This document shows, piece after piece, positions 52,435 through 59,593 of a DNA stretch of 64,000 nt. Below the pieces are notes generated by a model. That model had not been told where the DNA came from. It searched no databases and was given only the letters and a program-made list of their open reading frames with translations. Position 1 is the stretch's first letter; every line of letters begins with the position of its first letter. Location of the stretch: contig CAZTEX010000001.1 of the NCBI GenBank assembly GCA_964612505.1, positions 1 to 64,000 on the forward strand, in the 5' to 3' direction. The position numbers and the translations under genes were made by a program. Origin of the DNA: JAAZZY01 sp964612505 (GTDB lineage: Bacteria; Chlamydiota; Chlamydiia; Chlamydiales; JAAZZY01).

Positions 52435-53718
52435 ATGGTATCAATTGTTAAAACCCAAGAAGTTCCTTCTGATTATTTTCTAAAAGACGGTTTTGAAGAA
52501 AATAAGTTAGCCCACAAATCAACTTGGAGTTGGTCTGGTTTTGCTGTAAAAGCAGCCATCACAATGACTGCTGTCAATGTTTTGTCGCACCTGGGTTATC
52601 GATATTTTCTATCACCAAGCATAGCAACTCATCAAGCAGAAACAAGCCCCACCCATTCTTTTTATAATCATTTTGTCACAGATTGCAATAGTACGACTTT
52701 TAAAGCCCTGCAGGCATTTTTCAAACATTTTGAAGACTCCGCTTACTTACCTCGCGATTTAGGCTTTAATCTTAACGAGCCCCCGGGCGACTTATTAGGA
52801 TTTATTCTCGATCAAAATATGGAAGGCTTGCAATGCGCTTACGCCTCATACTCAGCAAATCCCATTAGCCAAGGGGCTATGAACAAATTGCTTGGGAAAG
52901 TTTTACTTCAGATGCAATTGTATAAAAAAGATTTAAGCCCATTTGTAACATGGCTTGTTCAAAAAGGAGCTAATCCTAATTATCAAGAAAGCATTCCTAC
53001 TCGCAGCGCTCAAAACTTTAGTGAAAGTACCCTTTCTCCTTTAATGGTGGCTTATCGAAGTCAAAACCTTAAACTTTATCAAGGCTTGCTCCGTCAAGGC
53101 GCTCAGGCAGATCAAATTGTCTTTAGTTATTCCAATGAAACAAAGGGCTTTGATAATAAGCAACCACTACTTAAAGCTTTGGTTGAAGATATTGCGATGA
53201 CTGTAGAAAGCGCGTTCGATCAAAGATGCGACTTTTATAAAAAGATAGTCGACCAATCGATCGCTTCTTTACCTGAAAAGAATGTCTTTTCTGCCACGAC
53301 GCGGTCCGATTTAGAAAAGATTATCTATAGAGTCATTGCTGAAAAAAAATGCCCAGAATCTTTTAAAATAGTAGCTGAACCAAACAAAGAAGCTCCCTTT
53401 GAAGATAAAAAAGAAAAAGGTTACTTTGATGGTTTTTTTGATACTGTAAAAGTGACTTGGAAAGCAGCTCAAAAATTGGCGGATGAATTTTTAAAACACT
53501 GGTCTTCTAAAGGAGATGGTTTTTATTCTAGAGATAGCGAATCTGAAGAAAATAAAAAAATTACAAAAGAAGAAGCTTATAAAATTCTAAACATTTCAGG
53601 CAGCTCAACCAAGAAAGAAATTAAAAAAGCATGTCGTGACTTTGCTTTGAAAAATCACCCAGATAAAGGGGGAAGTGAGCAGTTCTTTCGAAAAGTGTGG
53701 AGCACGGCTTGTGAGTAA
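52435..53718 (+). CDS. Ankyrin-like protein with C-terminal J domain, beside the T3SS
   Basis: 427 residues. An N-terminal hydrophobic stretch (about residues 38-60, GFAVKAAITMTAVNVLSHLGY) is followed by ankyrin-like helical repeats such as TWLVQKGANPNYQES and TLSPLMVAYRSQNLKLYQGLLRQGAQ. The last 50 residues are a J domain, EAYKILNISGSSTKKEIKKACRDF then ALKNHPDKGGS, with HPD at residues 408-410. Unlike DnaJ it has no G/F or zinc region. Its first 300 residues match the next gene. There is no clear ribosome-binding site at the ATG. Plausibly a type III effector that recruits host Hsp70, by inference. Confidence 0.75.
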   Translation: MVSIVKTQEVPSDYFLKDGFEENKLAHKSTWSWSGFAVKAAITMTAVNVLSHLGYRYFLSPSIATHQAETSPTHSFYNHFVTDCNSTTFKALQAFFKHFEDSAYLPRDLGFNLNEPPGDLLGFILDQNMEGLQCAYASYSANPISQGAMNKLLGKVLLQMQLYKKDLSPFVTWLVQKGANPNYQESIPTRSAQNFSESTLSPLMVAYRSQNLKLYQGLLRQGAQADQIVFSYSNETKGFDNKQPLLKALVEDIAMTVESAFDQRCDFYKKIVDQSIASLPEKNVFSATTRSDLEKIIYRVIAEKKCPESFKIVAEPNKEAPFEDKKEKGYFDGFFDTVKVTWKAAQKLADEFLKHWSSKGDGFYSRDSESEENKKITKEEAYKILNISGSSTKKEIKKACRDFALKNHPDKGGSEQFFRKVWSTACE

Positions 53719-53742
53719 AACGTTATTTTCTAGGAGAATTGG

Positions 53743-55581
53743 ATGTCTATAATCGGTTTGAAAAATTTGGGATCAACCTTGACGCAATCTGCAGTGGGTC
53801 AGAAGAGTCGTTTGCCAAGTGTAGGCTCCTTGGTGAAGAATACAGCCATTGCTGGTTTATCCCTTACTGCATTAGCCGGCCTAGCTCAGCTTGTTTACAA
53901 TAGCTATCTATCTCCCAGTGTACCTAAACATAATCCAACATCTAGTGCCATTGAAGCTTATTACAATCGATATGTTGAGCAGTGTGATGATACCTCTTTT
54001 AAAAGTTTGCAAACTTTTTTGAACATATTTGAGACCCCACATAGGTTGTTTAATGCTCTAGGATTAGATAATAACGAACCACCAGGGGATCTCCAGGCTT
54101 TTGCTATGGATGCTAATTTCAAGGGGCTTAACTGCTCTTTAAAATCCTATCCTCAAGATTATTTTAGCAATGAGATGAAAAATATACTCCTTGGAAGGGT
54201 GTTGACTCAAATCCAATTCAACCAAAAAGATTTAGGAGCTGTGGCCTCTTGGCTCATTGGTCAAGGAGCCAATCCTAATCTGCAAGCAAAAATGCCTCGA
54301 AAAGAACTTCCATTTGCTTTTGAAAGTACACTAACGCCTTTAATGACTGCCTATCGAAGTTTAAATTCAACGCTCTATGCTGATTTTATTGGAAGAGGAG
54401 CCAATCCTGATCAGGAAATCTACACCTATTCTTCAGAAACAACACAGTTTGATCAAAAAACACCAGTTTTACAAGCCATTGTTGAAGATATCGTCAGAAC
54501 TACTCAAAAATTTCAAAATGTGAGTGATGCCCAAAGGGCGCTAGAGGAGGCTTATCGTTGTCCCATTTATAAAGCAATTATAGACTCTTCTTTAGAGCAG
54601 CTGGCCAAAAAGGGTTTGCCAGAGAAAATGCTAAATAAATTAAAGTTCCAGCTCTATCTTCAAATTCAACAATATATCTGCAAAAAAACATTTTTAATTT
54701 CGCAAGAAGAAGATCATGAACATCGTTCTGAAGAAATGAAAAACTCTTTTTATGAAACATTTCAAGGCGTCTATGAATTTTTAAAAAAAGCTACAGAGAA
54801 TTCGGGAGATGTTCCAGTAGAAGAGGTCAAATTAGACAAAGATCCTCTGCAAGCCGAGAAACCTCAAAAAGAATTTAAAGAAAAAACTGTTTTTGAAACA
54901 GTCACTAGAGACTCTGATAGTATGGGCGAAGCCATGGATACTTTGCGCAATTTAATAAAAGATACTGCAAAAAAAGCAGGGCAACTAACAGTAGACGCAG
55001 CTCATGGTCTAGGTCAGATAGGTTTAGATATTGCCAATAGTGAGCCTGTACAGGTTATTTCTGAAGGGATTAAAGGGGCTGGCGTAGCTATTCAAGAGTC
55101 CGCAAAAAAAGCGGGGCAGCTAACCTTAGATGCAGCTCATGGCTTAGGTCAAGTAGGTTCAGATATCGCAAATAGCGAAGCAGTAGAACAACTGGCCAAC
55201 ATGGCTTCAAAAACAAAAGAGACTCTTGCGGGCGCGGTGAGCGGCTCTATAGAAATGGGGAGTGAGGCGGTTTCCGGTGCAGCTGCGGGCCTAAGCAAAA
55301 TAGGTTCAGATATTGCCAATAGTGAAGCCATAGAACAACTGACCAACATGGCTTCAAAAACAAAAGAGACTCTAGCAGGCGCTGTGAGTGAATCTGTTGA
55401 GAAAGGAAGTGAAGCATTCTCTGGCGCAAAAGAAGCTGTTAAAGGAGTTTTTCAGGCGGGTTATGAGAAAGTTGGTCAAGTGGCAGAAGTCGTTTCAGCA
55501 AATGTAGCCGATGCTAAAGAAGCGCTAGGAGAATTTGCAGAGAGAGTTAAAAAATCAACCGGGGACTTAATGCCTCAATAA
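53743..55581 (+). CDS. Ankyrin-like protein with C-terminal amphipathic repeats
   Basis: 612 residues. Residues about 30-310 are a paralogue of the preceding gene: NNEPPGDLQAFAMDANFKGL against NLNEPPGDLLGFILDQNMEGL, and WLIGQGANPNLQ against WLVQKGANPNYQ. Instead of a J domain, the C-terminal 200 residues hold imperfect repeats of about 45-49 residues (KKAGQLTVDAAHGLGQIGLD; SEAVEQLANMASKTKETLAG), rich in Ala, Gly, Lys, Ser and Glu and predicted to be amphipathic helices. GAGAA precedes the ATG. A transcript with the upstream gene is likely (24-base gap). No enzyme motif is present. Possible secreted membrane- or host-binding protein. Confidence 0.75.
   Translation: MSIIGLKNLGSTLTQSAVGQKSRLPSVGSLVKNTAIAGLSLTALAGLAQLVYNSYLSPSVPKHNPTSSAIEAYYNRYVEQCDDTSFKSLQTFLNIFETPHRLFNALGLDNNEPPGDLQAFAMDANFKGLNCSLKSYPQDYFSNEMKNILLGRVLTQIQFNQKDLGAVASWLIGQGANPNLQAKMPRKELPFAFESTLTPLMTAYRSLNSTLYADFIGRGANPDQEIYTYSSETTQFDQKTPVLQAIVEDIVRTTQKFQNVSDAQRALEEAYRCPIYKAIIDSSLEQLAKKGLPEKMLNKLKFQLYLQIQQYICKKTFLISQEEDHEHRSEEMKNSFYETFQGVYEFLKKATENSGDVPVEEVKLDKDPLQAEKPQKEFKEKTVFETVTRDSDSMGEAMDTLRNLIKDTAKKAGQLTVDAAHGLGQIGLDIANSEPVQVISEGIKGAGVAIQESAKKAGQLTLDAAHGLGQVGSDIANSEAVEQLANMASKTKETLAGAVSGSIEMGSEAVSGAAAGLSKIGSDIANSEAIEQLTNMASKTKETLAGAVSESVEKGSEAFSGAKEAVKGVFQAGYEKVGQVAEVVSANVADAKEALGEFAERVKKSTGDLMPQ
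54970..55449 (+). repeat. Degenerate tandem repeats in the C-terminus of the preceding gene
   Basis: Two copies beginning KKAGQLT lie 45 codons apart, and two copies beginning GSDIANSEA start at 55156 and 55303, exactly 147 bases apart. The DNA of these last two is nearly identical for about 60 bases (...AACATGGCTTCAAAAACAAA...), so duplication is recent or maintained by gene conversion. Confidence 0.85.
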
Positions 55582-55696
55582 AGTAACACGCAATACTTTT
55601 TGAAAGGTACTGACTCATTTTGCAAATTAAAAATTTGAAGTTTAAATGATTTTTTCACATCATATTTTCTTTTAAAACTTTTTAAAAGGCGAATAT

Positions 55697-56266
55697 ATGG
55701 CAACCGCTTCCAATGGCAGCCCTCCTTACTTCACTCCTCCCTCTTATCAAAATGTTATTCGCGCAACTACTTTGAGAGCGAATGAACGAAGTAATGATTG
55801 TCCTATTTGTTTAGAACATTTAGGAAACGCTCCCGCTGCTGCCCCAAGTCTTGGTAGGAGAGTGACCTTATCTACAAACTGTCCCTGTGATCGCCCAAAT
55901 CAAGTTTTTCATGAATACTGTTTAGCAAATGAAGCCCTAAGACAACAAAGCATGGACTTAAGAACTCCGCTATCATCTATGTTTTGCCCACTGGCTCGTC
56001 ATTCTGTTGGATTGGGGGACTTGCAAGTTATTGTTGAGAGCTTTTTCCCCTCTAGAGAACCCTCTTTATCTTCACCCAGCCCCAGCGATTCAGAAGACTC
56101 TTTAGGAGAATCATTTGATTTGCCTAAAAGCGAGGATAAATGCAGTGAGATGGATAAGGACATTGCTTTACTAGATCCAACCTTTTTTCAAGAAAATATT
56201 CTAGAGTCAGAAGAAGCTGAACAGGCATCGCCATCTAGTAGCGAAGATGTTTTTTATAGTTTATAG
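55697..56266 (+). CDS. Protein with a degenerate RING-like zinc finger
   Basis: 189 residues. Residues about 34-102 match the RING-H2 spacing: CPICLEHL, then CPC, then VFHEYCLANEAL, and SSMFCPLARHS. Thus C-x2-C, a central Cys, H-x2-C and the final C are present, but the last Cys of CPxC is Ala (CPLAR) and the segment before FHEYC is five residues longer than usual. The C-terminal 85 residues are acidic, Ser-rich and disordered (SSPSPSDSEDSLGESF). AAAGGCG precedes the ATG. RING proteins are ubiquitin ligases in eukaryotes, so this is a candidate host-directed effector; catalytic competence is doubtful. Its neighbours are the T3SS-side paralogues. Confidence 0.65.
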   Translation: MATASNGSPPYFTPPSYQNVIRATTLRANERSNDCPICLEHLGNAPAAAPSLGRRVTLSTNCPCDRPNQVFHEYCLANEALRQQSMDLRTPLSSMFCPLARHSVGLGDLQVIVESFFPSREPSLSSPSPSDSEDSLGESFDLPKSEDKCSEMDKDIALLDPTFFQENILESEEAEQASPSSSEDVFYSL

Positions 56267-56316
56267 AATCTACCCCTTGCAACCAAAGTCCTTTTAACAT
56301 AAAATTTTCTCCCATT

Positions 56317-57411
56317 ATGAGTAACTTAGCCTGTGGAATAGTCGGCCTGCCCAATGTAGGGAAGTCGACAACATTTAATGCACTAACAGCAACTAAAGCT
56401 GAATCCTCCAACTATCCTTTTTGCACAATTGATCCAAACATTGGAATTGTGGAAATTAAAGATGACCGCCTTGTTCATTTAGCAGAAATTTCTAAGAGCA
56501 AAAAAGTTCTTTATGCTCATATGAAATTTATCGATATTGCAGGGCTGGTTAAAGGTGCTTCTAAAGGAGAGGGCTTAGGGAATAAATTTTTAGCTAATAT
56601 CCGAGAGGTGGATGCTATTGTCCATGTCGTACGCTGCTTTGATGATGATGATATTGTTCATGTAACGGGGGCTGTCGATCCTATTGATGATATTGAAACA
56701 ATTAATTTAGAGCTTATTTTAGCAGATTTGCAAATGGCTGAAAACAGCCTATCTAAAATTGAAAGACAAGCCAAATCGGATAAGACTTTTGCTGAAAGAG
56801 TCGTTGTTATCAAAAAAGCCATTGAGGCGTTAAATCAAAATAAAGTTTTGCGCTCGATCGACTTTACGCCGGAAGAAGCTGCTATTTTAAACGAATATTC
56901 TTTTTTGACTTTTAAAAAAGTTCTCTATGTTGCCAATGTTTCTGAAAATGATTTACCAAAATACGATAATATCCATCTTAGAAAAGTTAGAGAATATGCA
57001 GCGAAAGAAAATAGCCGAGTAGTACCACTTTGTGCTAAGCTAGAAGCTGAAATTGTTGAACTTGAAGAAAAAGAAAGAGAGGAAATGCTTGAAACCCTAG
57101 GCCTTGAAGAATCGGGGCTTCATCGATTGATTCGCTCTTCTTTTGAACTATTAGGATTAATCACCTTTTTAACGACCGGTCCGGAAGAAACAAGAGCATG
57201 GACTATTTCTAAAGGAATGACAGCGCCTCAAGCCGCAGGGAAAATTCATACAGATATTCAAAAAGGCTTTATTCGCGCAGAAGTGATTAAGTATGATGAT
57301 ATGATCAAAATGCAAAGTAAAGTTAAAGCTAAAGAAATGGGCCTTTTATCTACAGAAGGAAAAGATTATGTCGTCGAAGATGGCGATATCATGCTTTTCT
57401 TACATAACTAA
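56317..57411 (+). CDS. ychF: Redox-regulated ATPase YchF
   Basis: 364-residue Obg-family P-loop ATPase. G1 GLPNVGKSTTFNAL, G3 in FIDIAGLVKGASKGEGLGNKFL, the NxxE-type motif (NVSENDLPK) that replaces NKxD and explains ATP preference, and a C-terminal TGS-like domain (ITFLTTGPEETRAWTISKGMTAPQAAGKIH). Interacts with ribosomes and is involved in stress response. In Chlamydia ychF lies directly beside sctU (cdsU), whereas here 4 kb of lineage-specific genes separates them. Confidence 0.96.
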   Translation: MSNLACGIVGLPNVGKSTTFNALTATKAESSNYPFCTIDPNIGIVEIKDDRLVHLAEISKSKKVLYAHMKFIDIAGLVKGASKGEGLGNKFLANIREVDAIVHVVRCFDDDDIVHVTGAVDPIDDIETINLELILADLQMAENSLSKIERQAKSDKTFAERVVVIKKAIEALNQNKVLRSIDFTPEEAAILNEYSFLTFKKVLYVANVSENDLPKYDNIHLRKVREYAAKENSRVVPLCAKLEAEIVELEEKEREEMLETLGLEESGLHRLIRSSFELLGLITFLTTGPEETRAWTISKGMTAPQAAGKIHTDIQKGFIRAEVIKYDDMIKMQSKVKAKEMGLLSTEGKDYVVEDGDIMLFLHN

Positions 57412-57469
57412 AAAAGGGCCGATTATTTAACCAGCCCCCAGTGCCTCATAAATCTATCGAACAGCAGCC

Positions 57470-57583
57470 TTAGAAAATTCTATAAGTATATTCAGATTGG
57501 TGCTTCTGAATTCTTTTTTTTCTAGTAAGTTTTCGATTTTTTTTATGAGAACGTCTTAATTGTTTAAAAAAACTCCATCTCAT
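57470..57583 (-). CDS. Very basic 37-residue protein (new small ORF)
   Basis: On the minus strand ATG 57583 has GGAGGG five to ten bases upstream, the strongest ribosome-binding site in this region. It opens 37 codons ending TAA 57470: MRWSFFKQLRRSHKKNRKL then TRKKRIQKHQSEYTYRIF. It has 7 Lys, 7 Arg and 2 His against one Glu, so it would bind RNA or DNA. It is an AT-rich frame, and low-complexity Lys codons (AAA) can arise by chance, so reality is uncertain. The size and composition resemble small ribosomal or RNA-binding proteins. Confidence 0.5.
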   Translation of the reverse strand: MRWSFFKQLRRSHKKNRKLTRKKRIQKHQSEYTYRIF

Positions 57584-57646
57584 GGGTAAACCCTCCAAAA
57601 GAATATTCTCTTTTTGGTTAATTTAAAAATTATCCATCTAAAAAAT

Positions 57647-57672
57647 GAAAGGTATTCTTGTGACTACCTTTC
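57647..57672. terminator. Bidirectional rho-independent terminator
   Basis: GAAAGGTA at 57647-57654 pairs with TACCTTTC at 57665-57672, loop 10. T runs follow on both strands: TTGAAAATTTTTT on the plus strand and ATTTTTT on the minus strand. It may end ychF transcripts and those of the gene at 57903-58559. Confidence 0.6.
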
Positions 57673-57687
57673 TTGAAAATTTTTTAG

Positions 57688-57717
57688 AGAGGGGATTAGC
57701 CCGTGCCAAACCCCTCT
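57688..57717. repeat. GC-rich inverted repeat
   Basis: AGAGGGG at 57688-57694 pairs with CCCCTCT at 57711-57717, with a 16-base loop. It is out of place in an AT-rich gap and sits next to the terminator above. Function is unknown. The stretch 57718-57902 is AT-rich with nothing else recognisable. Confidence 0.4.
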
Positions 57718-57902
57718 ATGCGTTACTATTGATGATTGGCCCAATTAAAGCAATAGAGGTGGTTTTGTTTTAAGTTATTTATTTTTAATGCAATAGGATT
57801 GGGTGTTTCAAATCTTACAAAGACTTAATAACTTACAAAGTTGTATTTTTTGTAATTAATTATTAAAAAGTGATTTTTTGTTTATTAAATAATGAAAACT
57901 AA

Positions 57903-58559
57903 TTAACTATGTGAGTCGGTTAATTTAACAACCTGCCAGTTTTCCTCGTCATCCTCGGTGGATGGGGGAGCTGGTGGTAAAAAATCTATCCATCTTGCCT
58001 GAATTGGTGGCACTTGTGGCTTTTTAGTTTTTGTTGAAAAAACAGTTAAATTGCGATCTAGATCAAGTGTCCAACAATTAGCCTCGGGGTTTTGCTCTGG
58101 GTGATGGGGGAGGGCTGCAGTACAGGGATTTCCACGATAGTTTTGGATGCGCCCCTTTTGATCCGTTTCATGTTTTTGTAATAAGAATGTAACCTGAAGA
58201 TTTGAAGATCGTAGCTCCAAATTCATCGTTCCGGTGAGTCCATTAGAAATGGGTGAAGGAGTTGTTGTCATTAGTTTGAGAGAGAGCGTTTTTGAGCTGC
58301 CCGCAATAACTCTCTTAAAACAAGCCGTTGAAAGAATTGTTTGGCCATCTTCAGCCCTAAACCTTAATTGAACCCCTTCATTGTCTTGAATGTATTGACC
58401 TAATTCACTAAAAACTTGTTTCACTTTGTCATTCACCAGAGTCTTTGGTGAATGTGATAATAAAGGGGTTGTAATGCCAGCGTCCTCAGGAAGCATGTCT
58501 GGGAGTTTGTACGGCCTATTACTACGCGTGCAGCATGAAAGCCTTTTTAAGAAAGACAT
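57903..58559 (-). CDS. Hypothetical protein
   Basis: No family recognised. 218 residues. The N-terminus MSFLKRLSCCTRSNRPYKLP has a Cys-Cys pair close to a basic cluster, similar to palmitoylation sites of eukaryotic proteins, which is only a suggestion. The body is beta-rich and Thr/Ser-rich (NLELRSSNLQVTFLLQ). The C-terminal 50 residues are Pro-rich then acidic (QARWIDFLPPAPPSTEDDEE). It could be a secreted effector. It lies on its own strand with the glk cluster downstream of its start. Confidence 0.65.
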   Translation of the reverse strand: MSFLKRLSCCTRSNRPYKLPDMLPEDAGITTPLLSHSPKTLVNDKVKQVFSELGQYIQDNEGVQLRFRAEDGQTILSTACFKRVIAGSSKTLSLKLMTTTPSPISNGLTGTMNLELRSSNLQVTFLLQKHETDQKGRIQNYRGNPCTAALPHHPEQNPEANCWTLDLDRNLTVFSTKTKKPQVPPIQARWIDFLPPAPPSTEDDEENWQVVKLTDSHS

Positions 58560-58619
58560 TTTCTTAACCCTATTTTAAAAATTTAAGATTTTAAATAGAG
58601 AGATCATTTTTATGAAGAT

Positions 58620-59591
58620 TTATTGCAATCGCATGGCGCATTGTCCAGCTCCTAAAAGAGCTGTTTTGTCATTTAAGATAACAAAAATAGGAATGGTTTC
58701 TAAAAGCGCCTGAAAACGCCCTTTGTTGCGAAAAGAATCTAAAAAAAGGGGCGTTTTTAAGTGGCCCAACATTTTAGGAGCGATGCCCCCTCCAATATAA
58801 ACGCCGCCCAAAGAGAGATAGCGAAGAGCCATATTGCCTGCTTCTGCTCCATAAAAACTAACAAACATGTCTATTGCTTCTTTGCAAATAAAATCTTCAT
58901 TAGCAAGTTCAGAAATAACAACCGCAGGGTCTTCATTCTTTAAACGATGTGAAAATTCTAGAGAGGGAGTTTGCCGATGATACTCATTTAAAAACTGGTA
59001 GATGTTATAAAGACCTTGGCCACATAAAACCCGCTCATAAGAGATGTGAGAGTAGATTTTTGAAAGGTATTTTAAAAGAGCTATTTCCTTTTCGTTTCGC
59101 GGCGCAAAATCTGCGTGCCCCGCTTCACTGGCAAAGGGGTGGTGATTTTTGCCATCAAAATAAAGGCCGGCTTCACCAAGTCCCGTGCCTGCAGAAATTA
59201 AGGCTCGATGACCTAAAAGAGGATTTGAAGGACTTTGAATTTTAGCGAGTTCACCCTCTTTTAAAACTTCAATACCCCAAGCGTTTGCTTCTAAATCATT
59301 GATCAAATGAACAGGAGCTCCAGATAAAATTTTAGATAATCTAGCTGCATCTACTTTCCAGGGTAAATTGGTTGCTTGCACTGTTTCATGGCGAATTGGT
59401 CCGGCAATGCCAAAGCAGGCCTTGCTTACTTTTACTCGGTGTTTCTGGATAAAATTTAAGACAATAGCATCTAAAGAGGGGAACTCGTGACTTGGGTATC
59501 TCTCTTCAATCTTGCAAAATAGTTGATTTTTTGACTTTTCAAAATAGGCAATGTTTGTTTTAGTTCCGCCAATATCGCCACCGAGAAACAT
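58620..59591 (-). CDS. glk: Glucokinase
   Basis: Phosphorylates glucose with ATP. 323 residues from ATG 59591: the start is MFLGGDIGGTKTNIAYFE, with the ATP-phosphate loop DIGGTKTN. Further features are NDLEANAWG, the sugar-binding SAGTGLGEAGLYFDG, a catalytic Asp/His region (ASEAGHADFAPRNEKE) and GGGIAPKML. An upstream ATG at 59606 overlaps zwf, but GGAGAG seven bases before 59591 marks the better start. It ends the gnd-zwf-glk series. Proteobacterial-type (not ROK) glucokinase. Confidence 0.94.
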   Translation of the reverse strand: MFLGGDIGGTKTNIAYFEKSKNQLFCKIEERYPSHEFPSLDAIVLNFIQKHRVKVSKACFGIAGPIRHETVQATNLPWKVDAARLSKILSGAPVHLINDLEANAWGIEVLKEGELAKIQSPSNPLLGHRALISAGTGLGEAGLYFDGKNHHPFASEAGHADFAPRNEKEIALLKYLSKIYSHISYERVLCGQGLYNIYQFLNEYHRQTPSLEFSHRLKNEDPAVVISELANEDFICKEAIDMFVSFYGAEAGNMALRYLSLGGVYIGGGIAPKMLGHLKTPLFLDSFRNKGRFQALLETIPIFVILNDKTALLGAGQCAMRLQ

Positions 59592-59593
59592 TT

